From Absidia repens (Eukaryota > Mucoromycota > Mucoromycetes > Mucorales > Cunninghamellaceae), in the NCBI GenBank assembly GCA_002105175.1, contig MCGE01000012.1, positions 620,001 to 684,000 of the forward strand: a stretch of DNA of 64,000 bases. Direction: 5' to 3'. Numbering within the stretch: position 1 is the stretch's first letter; each line of letters starts with the position of its first letter. The notes beneath the pieces were generated by a model. The model saw only the letters and a list, made by a program, of their open reading frames with translations, did not search any database and was not told where the DNA came from. A program made the translations under genes and the position numbers. This document shows positions 36,688-48,397 of the stretch, piece by piece.

Positions 36688-38613
36688 CTAAAGCATCACC
36701 AAGCCAACCTTCTTGTCATCCACATCAGGACATCGCCAATTGTAAAGATAATAGTTCAAATGGCCGTCACCCGCACCGAATTTTTGTTGTTGTAGTACAA
36801 GGCCATTATCCATCAATTGAAGACCATTCATCACGTCGAAGCCGAGTCGCTTGGCCATCACCAAAGCATCACCCACTAATTCGTTCAAACGCTTGCTCAA
36901 GAGTTTTGGTGTTCCATCTTCATGTTTGTCTTCCGTACCCTTGGAAATAATGTCAGTTCCATAATAGAACAAGTAGGCAGCATTCAATGTCTTGTGTTTG
37001 GGGTTGCCGATCACCGAGCTAGGTAATGAATAGAAAGACACCATATCTGTGATCTTTTTAGTGGTAGGATCCTATTATAAGAATAACGATAAAAAAGTTG
37101 ATCAGCAGAAAATAAAAACAAACCCTGTCCTTCATTTACCACCGTCCCTTCTAAACTACTTACTTCAACCACGTAACTCCACACGACATCCTTGTGAGGA
37201 AGAATCCAATGTTCCACATCTGCATTCGTTTCAAATTGAGGAGCGAAATCGAACCGTTCCAAATACTTGTTGACCAACACAAGGACTTCAGGCACATCCT
37301 TTTGTTGCATTTCACGGAATCCAGGTATAGATGTTTTTTCAGGTACCTTGAAATGTTTGATCATACGAGCCAAGGTCCATGATTGAGGGATTCTAGAAAA
37401 GCCACATTCTACCAATTTCTTGGGATTCAAAGATCGATGGAAATATCTATCAAGATAAGTAAGTATCATATTTTCAAAGAGCCCTTCCTGCACTCCACAT
37501 GCCCCCGCCCAGCTGACTACCCTAATGTGTATTGGTTTGTTTTTACTTACTGACAAGTTGATACAGGTTTAGGAAGAACAGCACCAGCAGTATAGACAGC
37601 TTGGAAAATACCATGGATATGACTACGGCGGGTAATTTCACGAATCATCACTGGAGCCAATCGTTTGGATCGAAGTTTCTTGTGTACGTTTAAAAAGTTG
37701 ATTTCCGTCATCAATGTTGACCTACAATATACGAACTATATTAGATACTAATTTCACGTCCATCCGTTTTCGTTTTCTCATCCTTACTTGTCAAAGGTTC
37801 GCAATTGTACTGGGATAGCGCTGATAAACGCCACCAATTTCTTGTTGGAGGCGACACGGACACCCACAAGCCAATCCTTGCGCCAGTTAGGAGGTTGAAG
37901 AGCCCTATGTACATTTAAAAATGAATTGTTAATACTCAATAATCACATCAACTACAGCTGTCCATCCAAATGTATAAGGTGTTACCATTTCAAGAAGTTG
38001 ACAGAGTAGTCAAAACGGAATTGGGCTTCGTCGTCTTCAACGTAGTTCAAAGTCAGAAGGTCGTAAAGTTCCTTGGCCTAGAAGTTACCCACAGTAAAAA
38101 AAAAAAAAAAAAAAGAGATACACATAAGTTACCAAACCCAATGCTAAACTGGTTCATACATATTGACTCCACTTACATCTTTTTCTATAGTCATATCCAA
38201 TTCGCACCATTCAAATTCTTTAGGCAAGGCGGTAAGTTCCTTGCTCACTTGATCCACGGGAATAGATGGTTCAATAGGGCCCATGTCAGTAATGTTTTCA
38301 TCTAGATTGAAGAGAGAAAAAATTGAGCTACTTAGTTTCATGCAAAGTACAAAAATGACAAACAAAATAACAAGAGTGCTGTTTTATATGGATTACCATG
38401 CTTAGGGACAGGTTGTGTATTCCAAAACCTGTGTTCAGCCATAGTTTTCTTTTCTTTGCCAGTAGATTCTTGTAAGGCCAAAGATTGCATCAAAGCTTCC
38501 AGTTGAGCACGTACTTCGGGAGCAGCACTTTTCTTTCCGCCAGTAATTTTCTTGGCTAAATCGTCTAATTGCTCTTCTTTTGATAAAGGCTTCTTATCTT
38601 TGTCGCCAGGCAT
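36688..38613 (-). CDS. NMT1: Glycylpeptide N-tetradecanoyltransferase (N-myristoyltransferase)
   Basis: Exons 38397-38613, 38177-38301, 37986-38077, 37788-37904, 37551-37721, 37164-37446, 36688-37071; 462 residues, in frame. Motifs include [57 protein letters not shown], the NMT signature [27 protein letters not shown] (split here across its length), [13 protein letters not shown], and the C-terminal [16 protein letters not shown] ending GLVML. The terminal carboxylate of that last residue acts as catalytic base in this family. The enzyme transfers myristate from myristoyl-CoA to N-terminal glycine of Arf, Galpha and other proteins at the ribosome. A predicted substrate is encoded at 58.5 kb. 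Confidence 0.97.
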
Positions 38614-39049
38614 GGTAATTGATGGGAAGACCAAAAGAAAAAAAAAAAAAAAAAAAAAGGAAAGGAGCGAGTGAGCGAGCGAAAGAAGGGACACTTTTTG
38701 TGTTTGTTTTTTGCTTTTTGAAACCCCGTCGGCCACCCTTCAGCCTTCAAATAAAAAATCGCAGTTTACTTATAAAGACGCTCAGCAAGTAAATCGATGG
38801 TTTGAAAACTTTTTGAGAACCCACAACTAGCCACGTAGATTTTCTCTGTCTTTCTCTGTTTTTTTTTTTCTGGCTTGGGAGCTTGTAGTATCAAGTTTCA
38901 TAAACTATCATAGACGCCGTTTGGGCTGTCACCTACCTGTTTTCAACAGGGGAAAAAATCATGGCAACATTTAACGGCATAAAAAAATTGAAAATTTTGA
39001 GCTTTCCCACACCCTCCCCTCCAAAAAAAAAAAACATATACTTATAGTA
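38614..39049. promoter_or_regulatory. Upstream region of NMT1
   Basis: On the NMT strand the first 120 bases upstream of the ATG are pyrimidine-rich (T-run at 38638-38658), typical of leaders in this window. No gene seen. Confidence 0.4.
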
Positions 39050-40270
39050 GTGGCCCACATTAACTAAAACCGGAATGACGATAAACCCCATAATAACAAT
39101 ACAGAACTTTTCTGGAAAACATTGATTGTTAGCTAGGACAATATTGTTTTTGGACCTCTTTAGTATCATGCATTTTGGGTGTGGGGGAAAGTGAGAGAGG
39201 TTTTATGCAAATATCAGCGGTTCACCCTTTATATACGTAAGAGATAGCGCTTTGAGCTATTGATATGATAAAGAGAGAAGACCCTGGAGAACATTTCATT
39301 TTGAGACTAGAGAGAGCTGGAATTGGTATGTAAAGTGATAGAGGGCTAAACCTAAATAATGAAACTGGTCACTTCCAATGACCTTTCAAGTAGTGGATTG
39401 GGATTCAATAGGATACGAAAGATAATGAAAAATCAAATACCTTTGTATTGAAACTTGGTCCTCTCAAAATCAGCCATTTTGACTGTAACACCGAACAAGT
39501 TATATTACTCGCGTGAAACATAAAATTATAGTCTAGCAGGTCGTCTTTTGTCCAGTACTGTTGGCGGCAGTGCCTTAAAGACTATCAAAACACAGCAGAA
39601 ACAATGACAGCCCTAATAAAGTACCCTACCCTTGCTGGCGTAACCCATATCAGCAACGCACATTAAAAACGCACTAAATGGTATCTATTGGAAGTAACGT
39701 GAGGGAGACTATTAAGGGATTTTAAGAATGGTCAATATTAGTCTAGAGTTACTATTGTAAAAAGAAAACTAATATACTGTACAAGGAAGATGAGGCATAA
39801 GAAAGATTATAAATAAATATCGTTTATTGCAGTATAACAACTATCAACGCTAATGTGAAGACGTGATGGTGCTCAAAACAGGATCTATTGCAGTAAACGT
39901 GAGATAGACTAATGGGACATTTTTCATTGAGGCAAGTAAAAGTAGACATATTTTATTTCGAAGTGGATACAAATTATGGACAAACTAACACTAAACTAAG
40001 CTAATGAAGGCTCCAAAACAGCCAACTAATGGTAATCACAAATCCTAGATGCAAAATGAAAGGGTTTCCCCATGCATCTTGTAATCCCTAATCTGAAAAC
40101 TCTTCTAAACTAGTCCTGCCACTATTCTAAGTCCAACAAAACCTCAAGGAAGTTGAATGTTGAAGAAAAAATGAAAAAGAAAAGAAAAGAAAGAGCGAAA
40201 GAGCGAAACAATAAAACTGAAAGATAAATAAAAAATCCACGTGTGCGGGATTCGAAATGTTTTCTGTGGA
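39050..40270 (-). repeat. Dispersed repeat, long subfamily A copy 5
   Basis: Same layout and orientation as the 27.0-28.5 kb copy: left section 39220-39470 (GAGAACATTTCATT, CAATGACCTTTCAAGTAGTGGATT, GAAAGATAATGAAAAA), middle 39690-39940 with CTATTGGAAGTAACGTGAGGGAGAC and TTTATTGCAG units, and the short element 39940-40265 with core AAAATGAAAGGGTTTCCCC and CACGTG at 40238-40243. No intact mobile-element coding frame is visible. Confidence 0.75.
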
Positions 40271-40890
40271 CTTTTCTTTTTTTTACTACACCTTTAATGA
40301 ATACAGAAAAGGCAACCGACACTTCCACTTCATCTTTTATTATAAAATATTGATACCATGCGGCATCATTTGGACTATTCAATATCTGTTCTATCTTCTT
40401 TTTTTCCGGCAACTCCCAACGATGGTCATTGGCAATATAAATGGCTTGCTTTTCACGGCCCAACTGTTCCGATGTCTTCGCATTCGTCCTCCTCTGTAGT
40501 GTAGTTTATCACATCATACATCATACATATGTAGAATACGATAGCTCACCCCTCCATTATACAGTACAGTAGAATAACTTGTCATTCACTGTAAGTACAA
40601 GATCTTACCCTGTATACTGCATTTAGATTAGTATCCATCACACTATATGATATACTGTAAACAAAAACAAAATAAACGGGGCTAACTTTTTCACGTATAA
40701 ATTTGGATGCGTGATCCATTTACAGAGCTAGCTTATCATGCAGTAGAGTGCCCCCCCCCCTTTTTTTTTTGTTTATTGAACTGGAGTGCGGAAATGATAC
40801 CTAAAAAAAATCCTAGATCAATGGAAAGGAAAAACTGGATTGGTTGATTGGATTGATTTCCAAGAGCCTGGAGTGAAAATTGGGGGATTG

Positions 40891-40922
<32 letters not shown>

Positions 40923-41066
40923 AACCTGGGGAAAAAAAGATGATCTGAGAACTAAAGACGGGTTTGGAAAGAGATCGGCGTTGGGATGTTGGGTTGAGTG
41001 TAATTGTTGTTGTGTTTCGAAACATGCACACAAACATCACCACAAGACTCGCCATCTCCAAGAAAG

Positions 41067-41108
<42 letters not shown>

Positions 41109-41835
41109 ACCTCATCATCTTGAGATGGGGGTGCTAAATGAAGACGACAATTGTTATCATCAAAAAAGAAATTTCTTTGTTTTTCGTTTCCATTGAAATA
41201 AATAATTTTCCAAAAAAGAAGACGATCAGCAAAATGGAAAAACCTTGATTTTTGATCGTTTTACTAAAATAGGTTAAAGTGATGATGGGGTCTATCATAT
41301 CCAAGTGGAACCTACATCTTGACATTTACACAGTACTGTACACACCACACACACACATATACATGCAAAAAAAAAAAAAAAAAAAAAAAAAGAGAGAAAC
41401 GGAAAGACAAAAAGAGAGAGACAAAAAACAGCGGATTTTATTTATAAACATGTTTAGATAAAGAAGGCGACAAAGGTACAATATGAATGCTCAAGCTGAG
41501 AATATACAAGATACAGTAAAGATGATGAATGATGATTGGTAAATGATGATGGATGATGAATAAAATATGAAAACAAACAAACAGACATAAACTATACTAC
41601 TTGTATAAAAAGGGGGATAAGATATAAGGGGATATGATATGAAGGCAATGATAATAAGGTATATGATATTCATAAGTATGAGAAGATAATAGATAAAAAG
41701 ATGATGAAAGGGGAATAGAAGGTAAGAAAAAAAAAAAAAGAATGATAATTGGAATAATAAACTAATGATAATGATAATGATAAAAAATAATGATAAAAAG
41801 AGAAATGGGGAAAGGAGATCAAAGAAAAAGTCTAA
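40271..41835. other. Low-complexity intergenic region, 3' of STE12
   Basis: Contains A-runs at 40891-40920, 41068-41106 and 41367-41390, a C/T homopolymer pair at 40751-40770, and GATAAT repeats at 41763-41800. Short palindromic CAGTACAG/CACTGTA phrases near 40560-40610 resemble 62.6 kb, possibly an extension of the dispersed repeats. No gene seen. Confidence 0.4.
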
Positions 41836-43895
41836 TCAGAAGTTCATCAAAGAATCCATGGGACGAATGGTTGTGTCTTGAAACCCAGAAGAAGGATAGT
41901 AGAGGCTGCTGATATCCATAGGTTTCAATAATGGGCTTTCGTCATCGGAATAGGAGGAAGAGGCCGAGGATGGGTATGCGTGATGATGAGTGTATTCCAT
42001 GCTGACGTTGCTCGAATAATAAGAATAGTCCGAATGCTGCAAATCTGAAGGTGGGCCGTAAGTTACAGTAGGTGGAGAGGGTGCTGCTGTTGTTGGATCC
42101 ATAAATAAAGAGGCTGATTGAGGTGACGAGAGACACGAGCTTTGATCCCAATCCAAATGGAATTGCCAATCTCGAGATTGTTGTTGCTGTTGGTGGCGAG
42201 AATGTGGTGAAGATGCCGCTAGCAAGTCATCCATAGAGGTTGTGGGTGTTGTAGGTGTGGGTTGCTGTTGTTGATGATGATGGTCAAATTGGAATGGCTC
42301 GGTTTTGATCATTTGGTGAGTGGCAGTGGATGACATAACAATGGGTGATACTTGGCCAGAGGAAAGAGAGGATGAACTTGTAGATGCTGATAGGGATGGG
42401 AAAAAGTCATTGAAATCATCATCATGTTGTTCGTCCTTGAATGTCACAGTGATAGGTGGAATCGTTGCTGAAGGCATCCAATAGTGAGTGTTGCTTTGGT
42501 GGTGAGGATGAGGGTCGTAAATCGAAGGTGGCGAGGACATGGCCGTTGCGCGGCATTGGTATTCTTTCTGTTGAGGGATTTCGTCATCGTCATTATGGTT
42601 GTCCCCCGTAGTTGGACAGTGATTGAGTTGTGGTCGGTGTTGAGAAGTTGAAAGATCTTGGTGGCGTAAATGAGGGCTTTGGTTGTTGCTGTGATCACTG
42701 TTGTCCCTGTGACTGTCGTTCAGTGTTCGTTGTCGGCGCTGATGGGTTTTTTTGTGTTGGGCCAGATTGTCACTTCGAGAGAACCGCTTGCCACAAAGTC
42801 CGCAAAGATAAGGTCGCTCCATAGTATGTGTTCGCAAATGTCGTTTCAGATGTTCTAACCGCTTGAATATTTTCCCACACGAGCTGAGAGGACAGGTATA
42901 CAATCTAGCAGGATCTTCAATCAAATCCGATGATGATTTAGGGGAGCCAATTGAGGAAGAGTTTGAGCCAGCACCGTTTTCGTAGGACCACCATGGTGAT
43001 TGCGAGGCTGATGAAGACATTGAAGTATGATGATGATGGTGACGATGGTGGTGATGGAGGCGATGATCGGACCTTGACGCATTGGTGTTACGACGACGGC
43101 GTTGTTTGTAAGTAGGCGATCCTTCAAAAAGAGAAAAATGACCAAAAACGGTGTTTGAGCTACCAGATAATGAGGATGAGGGTGGAGATGAAACAGTAGG
43201 TTGTTGTTTTTGTTGTTGTTGTTGTTGACGAGTAGTAATAGCCAGAGTTGATTTGCGTGACCGGTGTTCGCCGTTCAAGCAAGAGTGCAAGTCCACTTCA
43301 CTGAGAAGATTTTTTCTGAATTCATCAAACATGGCTTGGGTAGTGTCCAAAGTAATCGAGAGCGCCGGAAGTGCCACAGCCGCTGATGTGATTTCAGTAC
43401 CAAGTTTTTCCCGTTTCAAATCCCGTTCCAAAGCATCCAAAAAGAGACGATCGTGAGGCACAGAGAACCAGTTGAAGACCTTTTGTTTTTTTGAGTACGA
43501 ATACAGTTGTGTTTGTACAAGAGATCCAAGAAGCTTGATTTTGGTTCTTCCAGTTGAGCATCGACACCGGGTTTGAGATTTCTGAGGTCACTAAAGATTC
43601 CCTCTTCAAATTTCTTGAGGTTTTGCACAGGTCGACCAAAAGCATGGAAGCGATATATCAAAGAGCGGACAATGTCGGTGCCAGAAATAAAAAAACCTTG
43701 GTGCCATCGGACGCATGACACGGACTCTCCCGATGGTAAGGAGTAACGTTGAAGAGGAGGATCATCTGGATGAGTATCCCAGTGTGTAGGTGCAGTTGCC
43801 AAAAAGTACTTGAGTTGGTTGATTTGTTCCAAACGCGTATCAACGTCTTCATCTGTTGGTGGTGGTAAAACGATGTCTTCCATTGAGTTGTTCAT
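41836..43895 (-). CDS. STE12: Ste12/SteA-like transcription factor, -1 frameshift at 43485-43492
   Basis: Intronless; 686 residues if one base is added in the A7 run at 43486-43492. Residues about 20-165 are the STE12 homeodomain-like region: INQLKYFLATAPTHW, LPSGESVSCVRWHQGFFISGTDIVRSL, FGRPVQNLKKFEEGIFSDLRNLKPGVDA (split here), LLYKHNCIRTQ, then in the next frame KVFNWFSVPHDRLFLDALERDLKREKLG. Two C2H2 fingers follow near residues 335-390 (YTCPLSSCGKIFKRLEHLKRH; YLCGLCGKRFSRSDNLAQHKK), the SteA arrangement of filamentous fungi. The C-terminal half is Ser/His/Gln-rich. The factor acts downstream of the mating/invasive MAPK in mating and hyphal programmes. The break lies between two residues that are adjacent in all family members I know, so it is not an intron. 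Confidence 0.88.
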
Positions 43896-44591
43896 TTTGT
43901 TGTAAATGTGAATGTTGTTGCTAATGTTGTGAAGTTGATTGACTACAATATAATAAGAAGAGAAAAGTTAGTTGTTTTTGATAAAACAGATATTTATTCC
44001 AAATATAAACAAAAAAAGGAGGTTTATTCTCTCCCCCCTCAGAAAAAGATGTATTCATCCAAAAAAAAAAGCTATACTGTACCTTGCCCTGGAATCCAAT
44101 ATATATAAAAAGAGGCTTGAGCAGTGTTTAGAAAACGTTGACGGTTTTCCTTTGAAAATGGGAGAAGAGAAGTTGATCGTAGATCAAAATAGTAAAAATG
44201 AAAAAAAGGTAGGAATAGCGGAAAGAGAAGTAAAATAAATGAAAACAGAAATTCAGCTATTCAAAAAAGGGACTTCGTTTTATAGTCTGGGCAATTTCAG
44301 CGTGCAAAAAAAAAAAAAAAAAAAAGGTTGAAAGAGTCATCGGTCTCTGTTTGTACAAAGTTTGTATAACCCCTTCAAACACTTCTTTTTTTTACATCGC
44401 GAGTTGGTGTCACCATCTTTTACTATTGCACCTTGGCTATCGTGTTTCAGATTTTGATGATCCTGTTCGGGATTTAAATATGACGTAGTGCGAAGGTAAA
44501 ATGAGTGAAATATGCCGCTAGTGAAAAGAAATTGCTCCCCCCAATTTCTATTTTATTGTTCTTTCTTCCCGCTTCTTTTTTTCTTTTATCC
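43896..44591. promoter_or_regulatory. Divergent region between STE12 and fasciclin gene
   Basis: About 700 bases; A-run at 44306-44325, T-rich tract before the fasciclin ATG. The only open frames (for example 43908-44238) are A-rich with no family resemblance. Confidence 0.4.
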
Positions 44592-45223
44592 ATGATATTC
44601 TATAAAGAAATCATAGTAGTGTGGTTATTTATATTATCAAATATATTAATACAAGCCTCACCATCGCCACCTCAGTTAACGTATCAAGCGAAAGCGCAGC
44701 TACAGCTATCACAAAGTCATCATGGGAGTTTTACGGATGAACAATCACTTTTTGACAAACTCGCACCGGAATCAGATCTCTCCATCTTTCTCGAATTGCT
44801 AATGCACAACGATCTACTCTTCAACTACTTAAATTCAACCACTTCACAAACAACAACAACAACAACAACAACAGGTATTGCTGGACAGTCTCTTACCGTA
44901 TTTTGCCCCACAAACCAAGCTTTTCTTGACTATTGGAAAACGCAACCAAAAAAATCGTGGCATGGGTTATTGGAAAGACACATTGTGCCTCAAACAAGGT
45001 TGGATCCGATAAGTTAAAACATGCATATACACTCAAGACACTCCTACCTGGTGCTACCATCCATGTCAAACAATCTTGGACTTCTTGGTCTTGGCTCTCG
45101 CAGCAACATGCAAGGATTCTTCTTGATGGTGGCACTTTAGTAGATAGTTATCATCCCATTCAATCCACTCTTAGTATAGCTTATAAAATAGATCATGTTT
45201 TACCCTTTTTTTATATTCAATAA
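44592..45223 (+). CDS. Secreted fasciclin (FAS1) domain protein, apparent -1 frameshift near 44990-45015
   Basis: About 210 residues when the two frames are joined. The chosen ATG (44592) begins a signal peptide (FYKEIIVVWLFILSNILIQAS). A FAS1 domain follows: SIFLELLMHNDLLFNYL, an ACA-repeat Thr tract, LTVFCPTNQAFLDYW (the H1 motif), LLERHIVPQ (YHVVPG-type strand), then in the next frame LKTLLPGATIHV, LLDGGTLVDSYHP, IDHVLPFF (H2-like end). FAS1 proteins are extracellular or wall-associated adhesion modules. Without the shift the first frame stops at 45017, halfway through the domain. No intron with GT..AG ends of realistic length links the frames without destroying the domain. Confidence 0.75.
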
Positions 45224-46296
45224 AAAATTATTCAATTTGCATTTCCTTTTTTGAACTTTATTAGCTTGATATGATTGATGTGTGTTTATTCTTCTTCTTC
45301 ATTTAGTGGGTGAGTGAATTGTGCGATTTCCTTTTATGGTGAAGCCATTGGATATTTCTTTTGTTTGTATTTATGTCTTCATCTGGGCCCTATACTACGT
45401 ACAATAAACAAAAAACAAAAAAAAAAAAAACTAAAGAATAAAAAGGTCTATGCATTCTTTGTCCTACAAAAACAATCCAATGGTTACTGTGGTATGATAT
45501 GCTAACTGTAACATATGGAAACATTGCCCTGGTGGGTTGTTTTGTTTGACAGATTCTATCACGGATGATTTCATTTTCGAAAAAATAAAAAATATGGATC
45601 AAGCTTTTTTTTTAAGGGTGTGCTGTGTTACTACTGGTCATTTCTTTTATGTTTGAGATTAGGCCCAAGAGGCTAACTCAGTTTAATTGAATAATAAGAA
45701 ATTTCCTCTTTGCCACACTCACCTCCCCAAGAATTAAAAAAAAAACCATTCGATTCAATGAGAATAAAGAAATAGTCAATGTTACACAAACTACTTTTGC
45801 CATGGGCGTACGCATAGAACCCACTAGAGTTTTCTGCGTTATGCTTCTGGTAGCCAATGAAAAAAATAAAAACGCCCAAACTCGTGTCACTGTACCTTTT
45901 TTTTCAAACACTATTATTGATTTTAGGTAAATCGCCGACCTGCTTCCGCCCATCGATGAGATGAACCCGTGGAACTGTTTTTTTTTATGCATCCACTTAT
46001 AACCCAGTAATGCATTCTTCATCACATGCATCCCTATCAATATCATCGTTATCATCATCATCATCATCATCATCAATAACAATTGTATAGTATTGTATAA
46101 ATCATTTTATTTGAACCACATCGACTATAACTAAAATATGTATGATAAAAATAAAACGAGGGACAATATATCTATTACTAGAGAGTGACTAAAGAGTATA
46201 AAATGTAAATAATGTAAACATACAAACAAGAATGGAGGAAAAACAACAATAATAATAAAACAAAAATAAAAGAAAAAATGGGGGGAGAGAATAAGA
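45224..46296. other. Intergenic
   Basis: No gene seen. An ATC trinucleotide run at about 46048-46078 produces a Met/Ile-rich spurious frame on the minus strand. Confidence 0.45.
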
Positions 46297-46591
46297 CTAA
46301 TTTCTACGAGTATAACAAATGTTGCTTGGATGCTGAGGTACCACCACCAAAGAAGTATAATCAGACTTTGGGACCGTTTTGCCTTGTTCCAATTCAAAAT
46401 CAAAAAGGCGAATAAAAGTAGATACGACTGTTTTCAATTGAAGATAGCCAAATTGTTCACCAATGCAACGATGGCGACCGGCACTAAACGGCAAGAAGGG
46501 CGACCTGGATGAAATACCCACTACAAAACAAGAAGAAGTTCAATTTAGTCACAATTGTATATTGCCTACCACTGCACACACAAGCACATAC

Positions 46592-46633
<42 letters not shown>

Positions 46634-48364
46634 CCAAGTCAAACCCCGAGTCCACACTTACCAGCACCAAAACCATAATCAATATTAGCGTCATCTCCTT
46701 GTTCCAGTTGATGCACAGGGTCCGTTTTCTCAATCCAGCGATAAGGGTTGTACTTGAGAGGATCATTAAAGTAGGTGGGGTCAATTTGAGTCACACCCGG
46801 GGCGGCACAGAGATAGTTACCTTTAGGCACTTGCAAGCCGTTCTTTTCACACACAATCTTGTCCGCCACTACACGCCGCATCATTTGGAAAATCGGTGGA
46901 TGAAGTCGTAAGGTTTCACGAATCACAGCGTCCAAAAGAGGCAATTCCTTTATGTTGTCGAATGTCAGATCTGTCTTCAATGAGCCAAGCTTGTCTATCT
47001 GTTCCTGTCGTAAGGCCTGAACAATGTCCTGTCGATCAGCCAATTCCAATATGGTCCAAGCTGATGTCGTCGCCGATGTATGTTGACCGCCAAACAAAAC
47101 AGCAATCATGATGCCAGCTATTTGGTAGTTCGGAACACTGTTTCCTTCCTTATATGTCGCATCCATCAAAGCTTGAAGTAAATCATCGTTGGACTATAAA
47201 CCATAAACAAAAAAGGGGAAGACATAAAAAAAAAAGTATAAATAAAGGAGTTCTCTTATCGCCACCAACTTTTTTCTTATGCTTTTATTACCTCATCTTT
47301 CTCAGCCTTTCTACGTTCAATAATGCTGGAATACAACTCGGTCATTTTTTCTCTTGCAACATCACGACGACGGTACGAAGGCAAAGACAAATTGGGGAGG
47401 ATAAAGTTGATAGGTTTGAAGCCTTGGTCCAAGTCATAGTAGAGATCGGCCACCGTATCATCCAAACAAGCTCTGATTTCTTTGCCCATCAAACTGCTAG
47501 ATGCCGTCAAGATAATGAGTTGTCCAAAAGTGCCATACGCTTCCATCAGTCCGGTTGGTTTGGTGTATTTCTTGAAAAAATCTTCGGTTTCCTTGACAAT
47601 GATAGGGACATGGCGCCGGAAACAATCAGAATTCAATCCTGCCTTGATAAATCTACAAATAGAGAGTGAGAGAGAGAATAGTGTGAATAAAGGGGGGGGA
47701 TTGATGTTTTTGTTTCACATGTCCCCTTTTTTTCAACTTACTTTTTTTGTTCCATGAAGATACTATGAGGAGTATCAAACACAATGTCAGGTCCAAAGAC
47801 ATGCTTGGTCATATGGTTGTAAGCTTCAGCGGCAGAGGCCAGGTTTTGTTTGCTGTTGAATACAAATTGATTCCCATCGGCACCCAAACAAACGGTAACA
47901 CGCTTGCCCACCATGGTAAAAGTAAACATGTCGCCATATTTCGCTTGACAGTCCTGTAAAAAGGCAATTGGATTACTATTGAAAAAAAAAGAGAACTTAG
48001 TTTATACTGCGAGTGTCATAATTGCTCATAGTCCCTTTTCGCGGCCCATGATTCCTTCTCAGCTCGTTCCCCGCAGCCTTGGCTGCCACTTACATTCCAA
48101 ATTGAATAGCATTACCAAGAACTGGGAACCAAGAGAATACTACAGGAGGTTGTTTTGTGTCTCTTGGACCAATCTATATATAAAACCGAATAATGGAAAA
48201 CTGAGATGAGTAGATCTGTTGTTTTCATAAGCTTTGTCCGTGCACCCATTTACCAATTGCGAAAGAATATGAATGGCGAGTATGACACCAATTGCCAATA
48301 CACTGTACTCCAACAGAGTAATGGGAGATGGTAATAATGCAATTAAAGGTGTGATAATGGCCAT
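46297..48364 (-). CDS. CYP51: Lanosterol 14-alpha-demethylase (CYP51), Mucorales F5-like, Phe130 at azole-contact site
   Basis: Exons 48254-48364, 48094-48173, 47742-47975, 47292-47652, 46662-47193, 46297-46520; 513 residues, in frame. An N-terminal membrane anchor precedes PPVVFSWFPVLGNAIQFG, CQAKYGDMFTFTM, and the B-C substrate-recognition loop EAYNHMTKHVFGPDIVFDTPHS. The I-helix motif is FGGQHTSATTSAW, the K-helix ExxR is ETLR, and the haem-binding loop is FLPFSAGRHRCIGEQFG. This ER haemoprotein removes the 14-alpha-methyl of lanosterol/eburicol in ergosterol synthesis and is the azole target. Phe130 aligns with Candida albicans Tyr132 and Aspergillus Tyr121; Tyr116 aligns with Tyr118. A Phe here is the conserved substitution reported in Mucorales CYP51 F5. 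Intron 5 (46521-46661) contains an AC microsatellite. Confidence 0.96.
46596..46631. repeat. (AC)n microsatellite within CYP51 intron
   Basis: Uninterrupted CA dinucleotides of about 36 bases inside the fifth intron; likely length-polymorphic. Confidence 0.9.

Positions 48365-48397
<33 letters not shown>

Noticed and set aside
44898..44977. An 80-nt intron that would repair the fasciclin frame
   Set aside because: It would remove the TVFCPTNQAF motif, which is plainly coding and needed for the FAS1 fold.
45678..46082. 134-codon minus-strand frame starting with a Met run
   Set aside because: Its start is an ATC/GAT trinucleotide microsatellite and it contains several homopolymers; no family resemblance.
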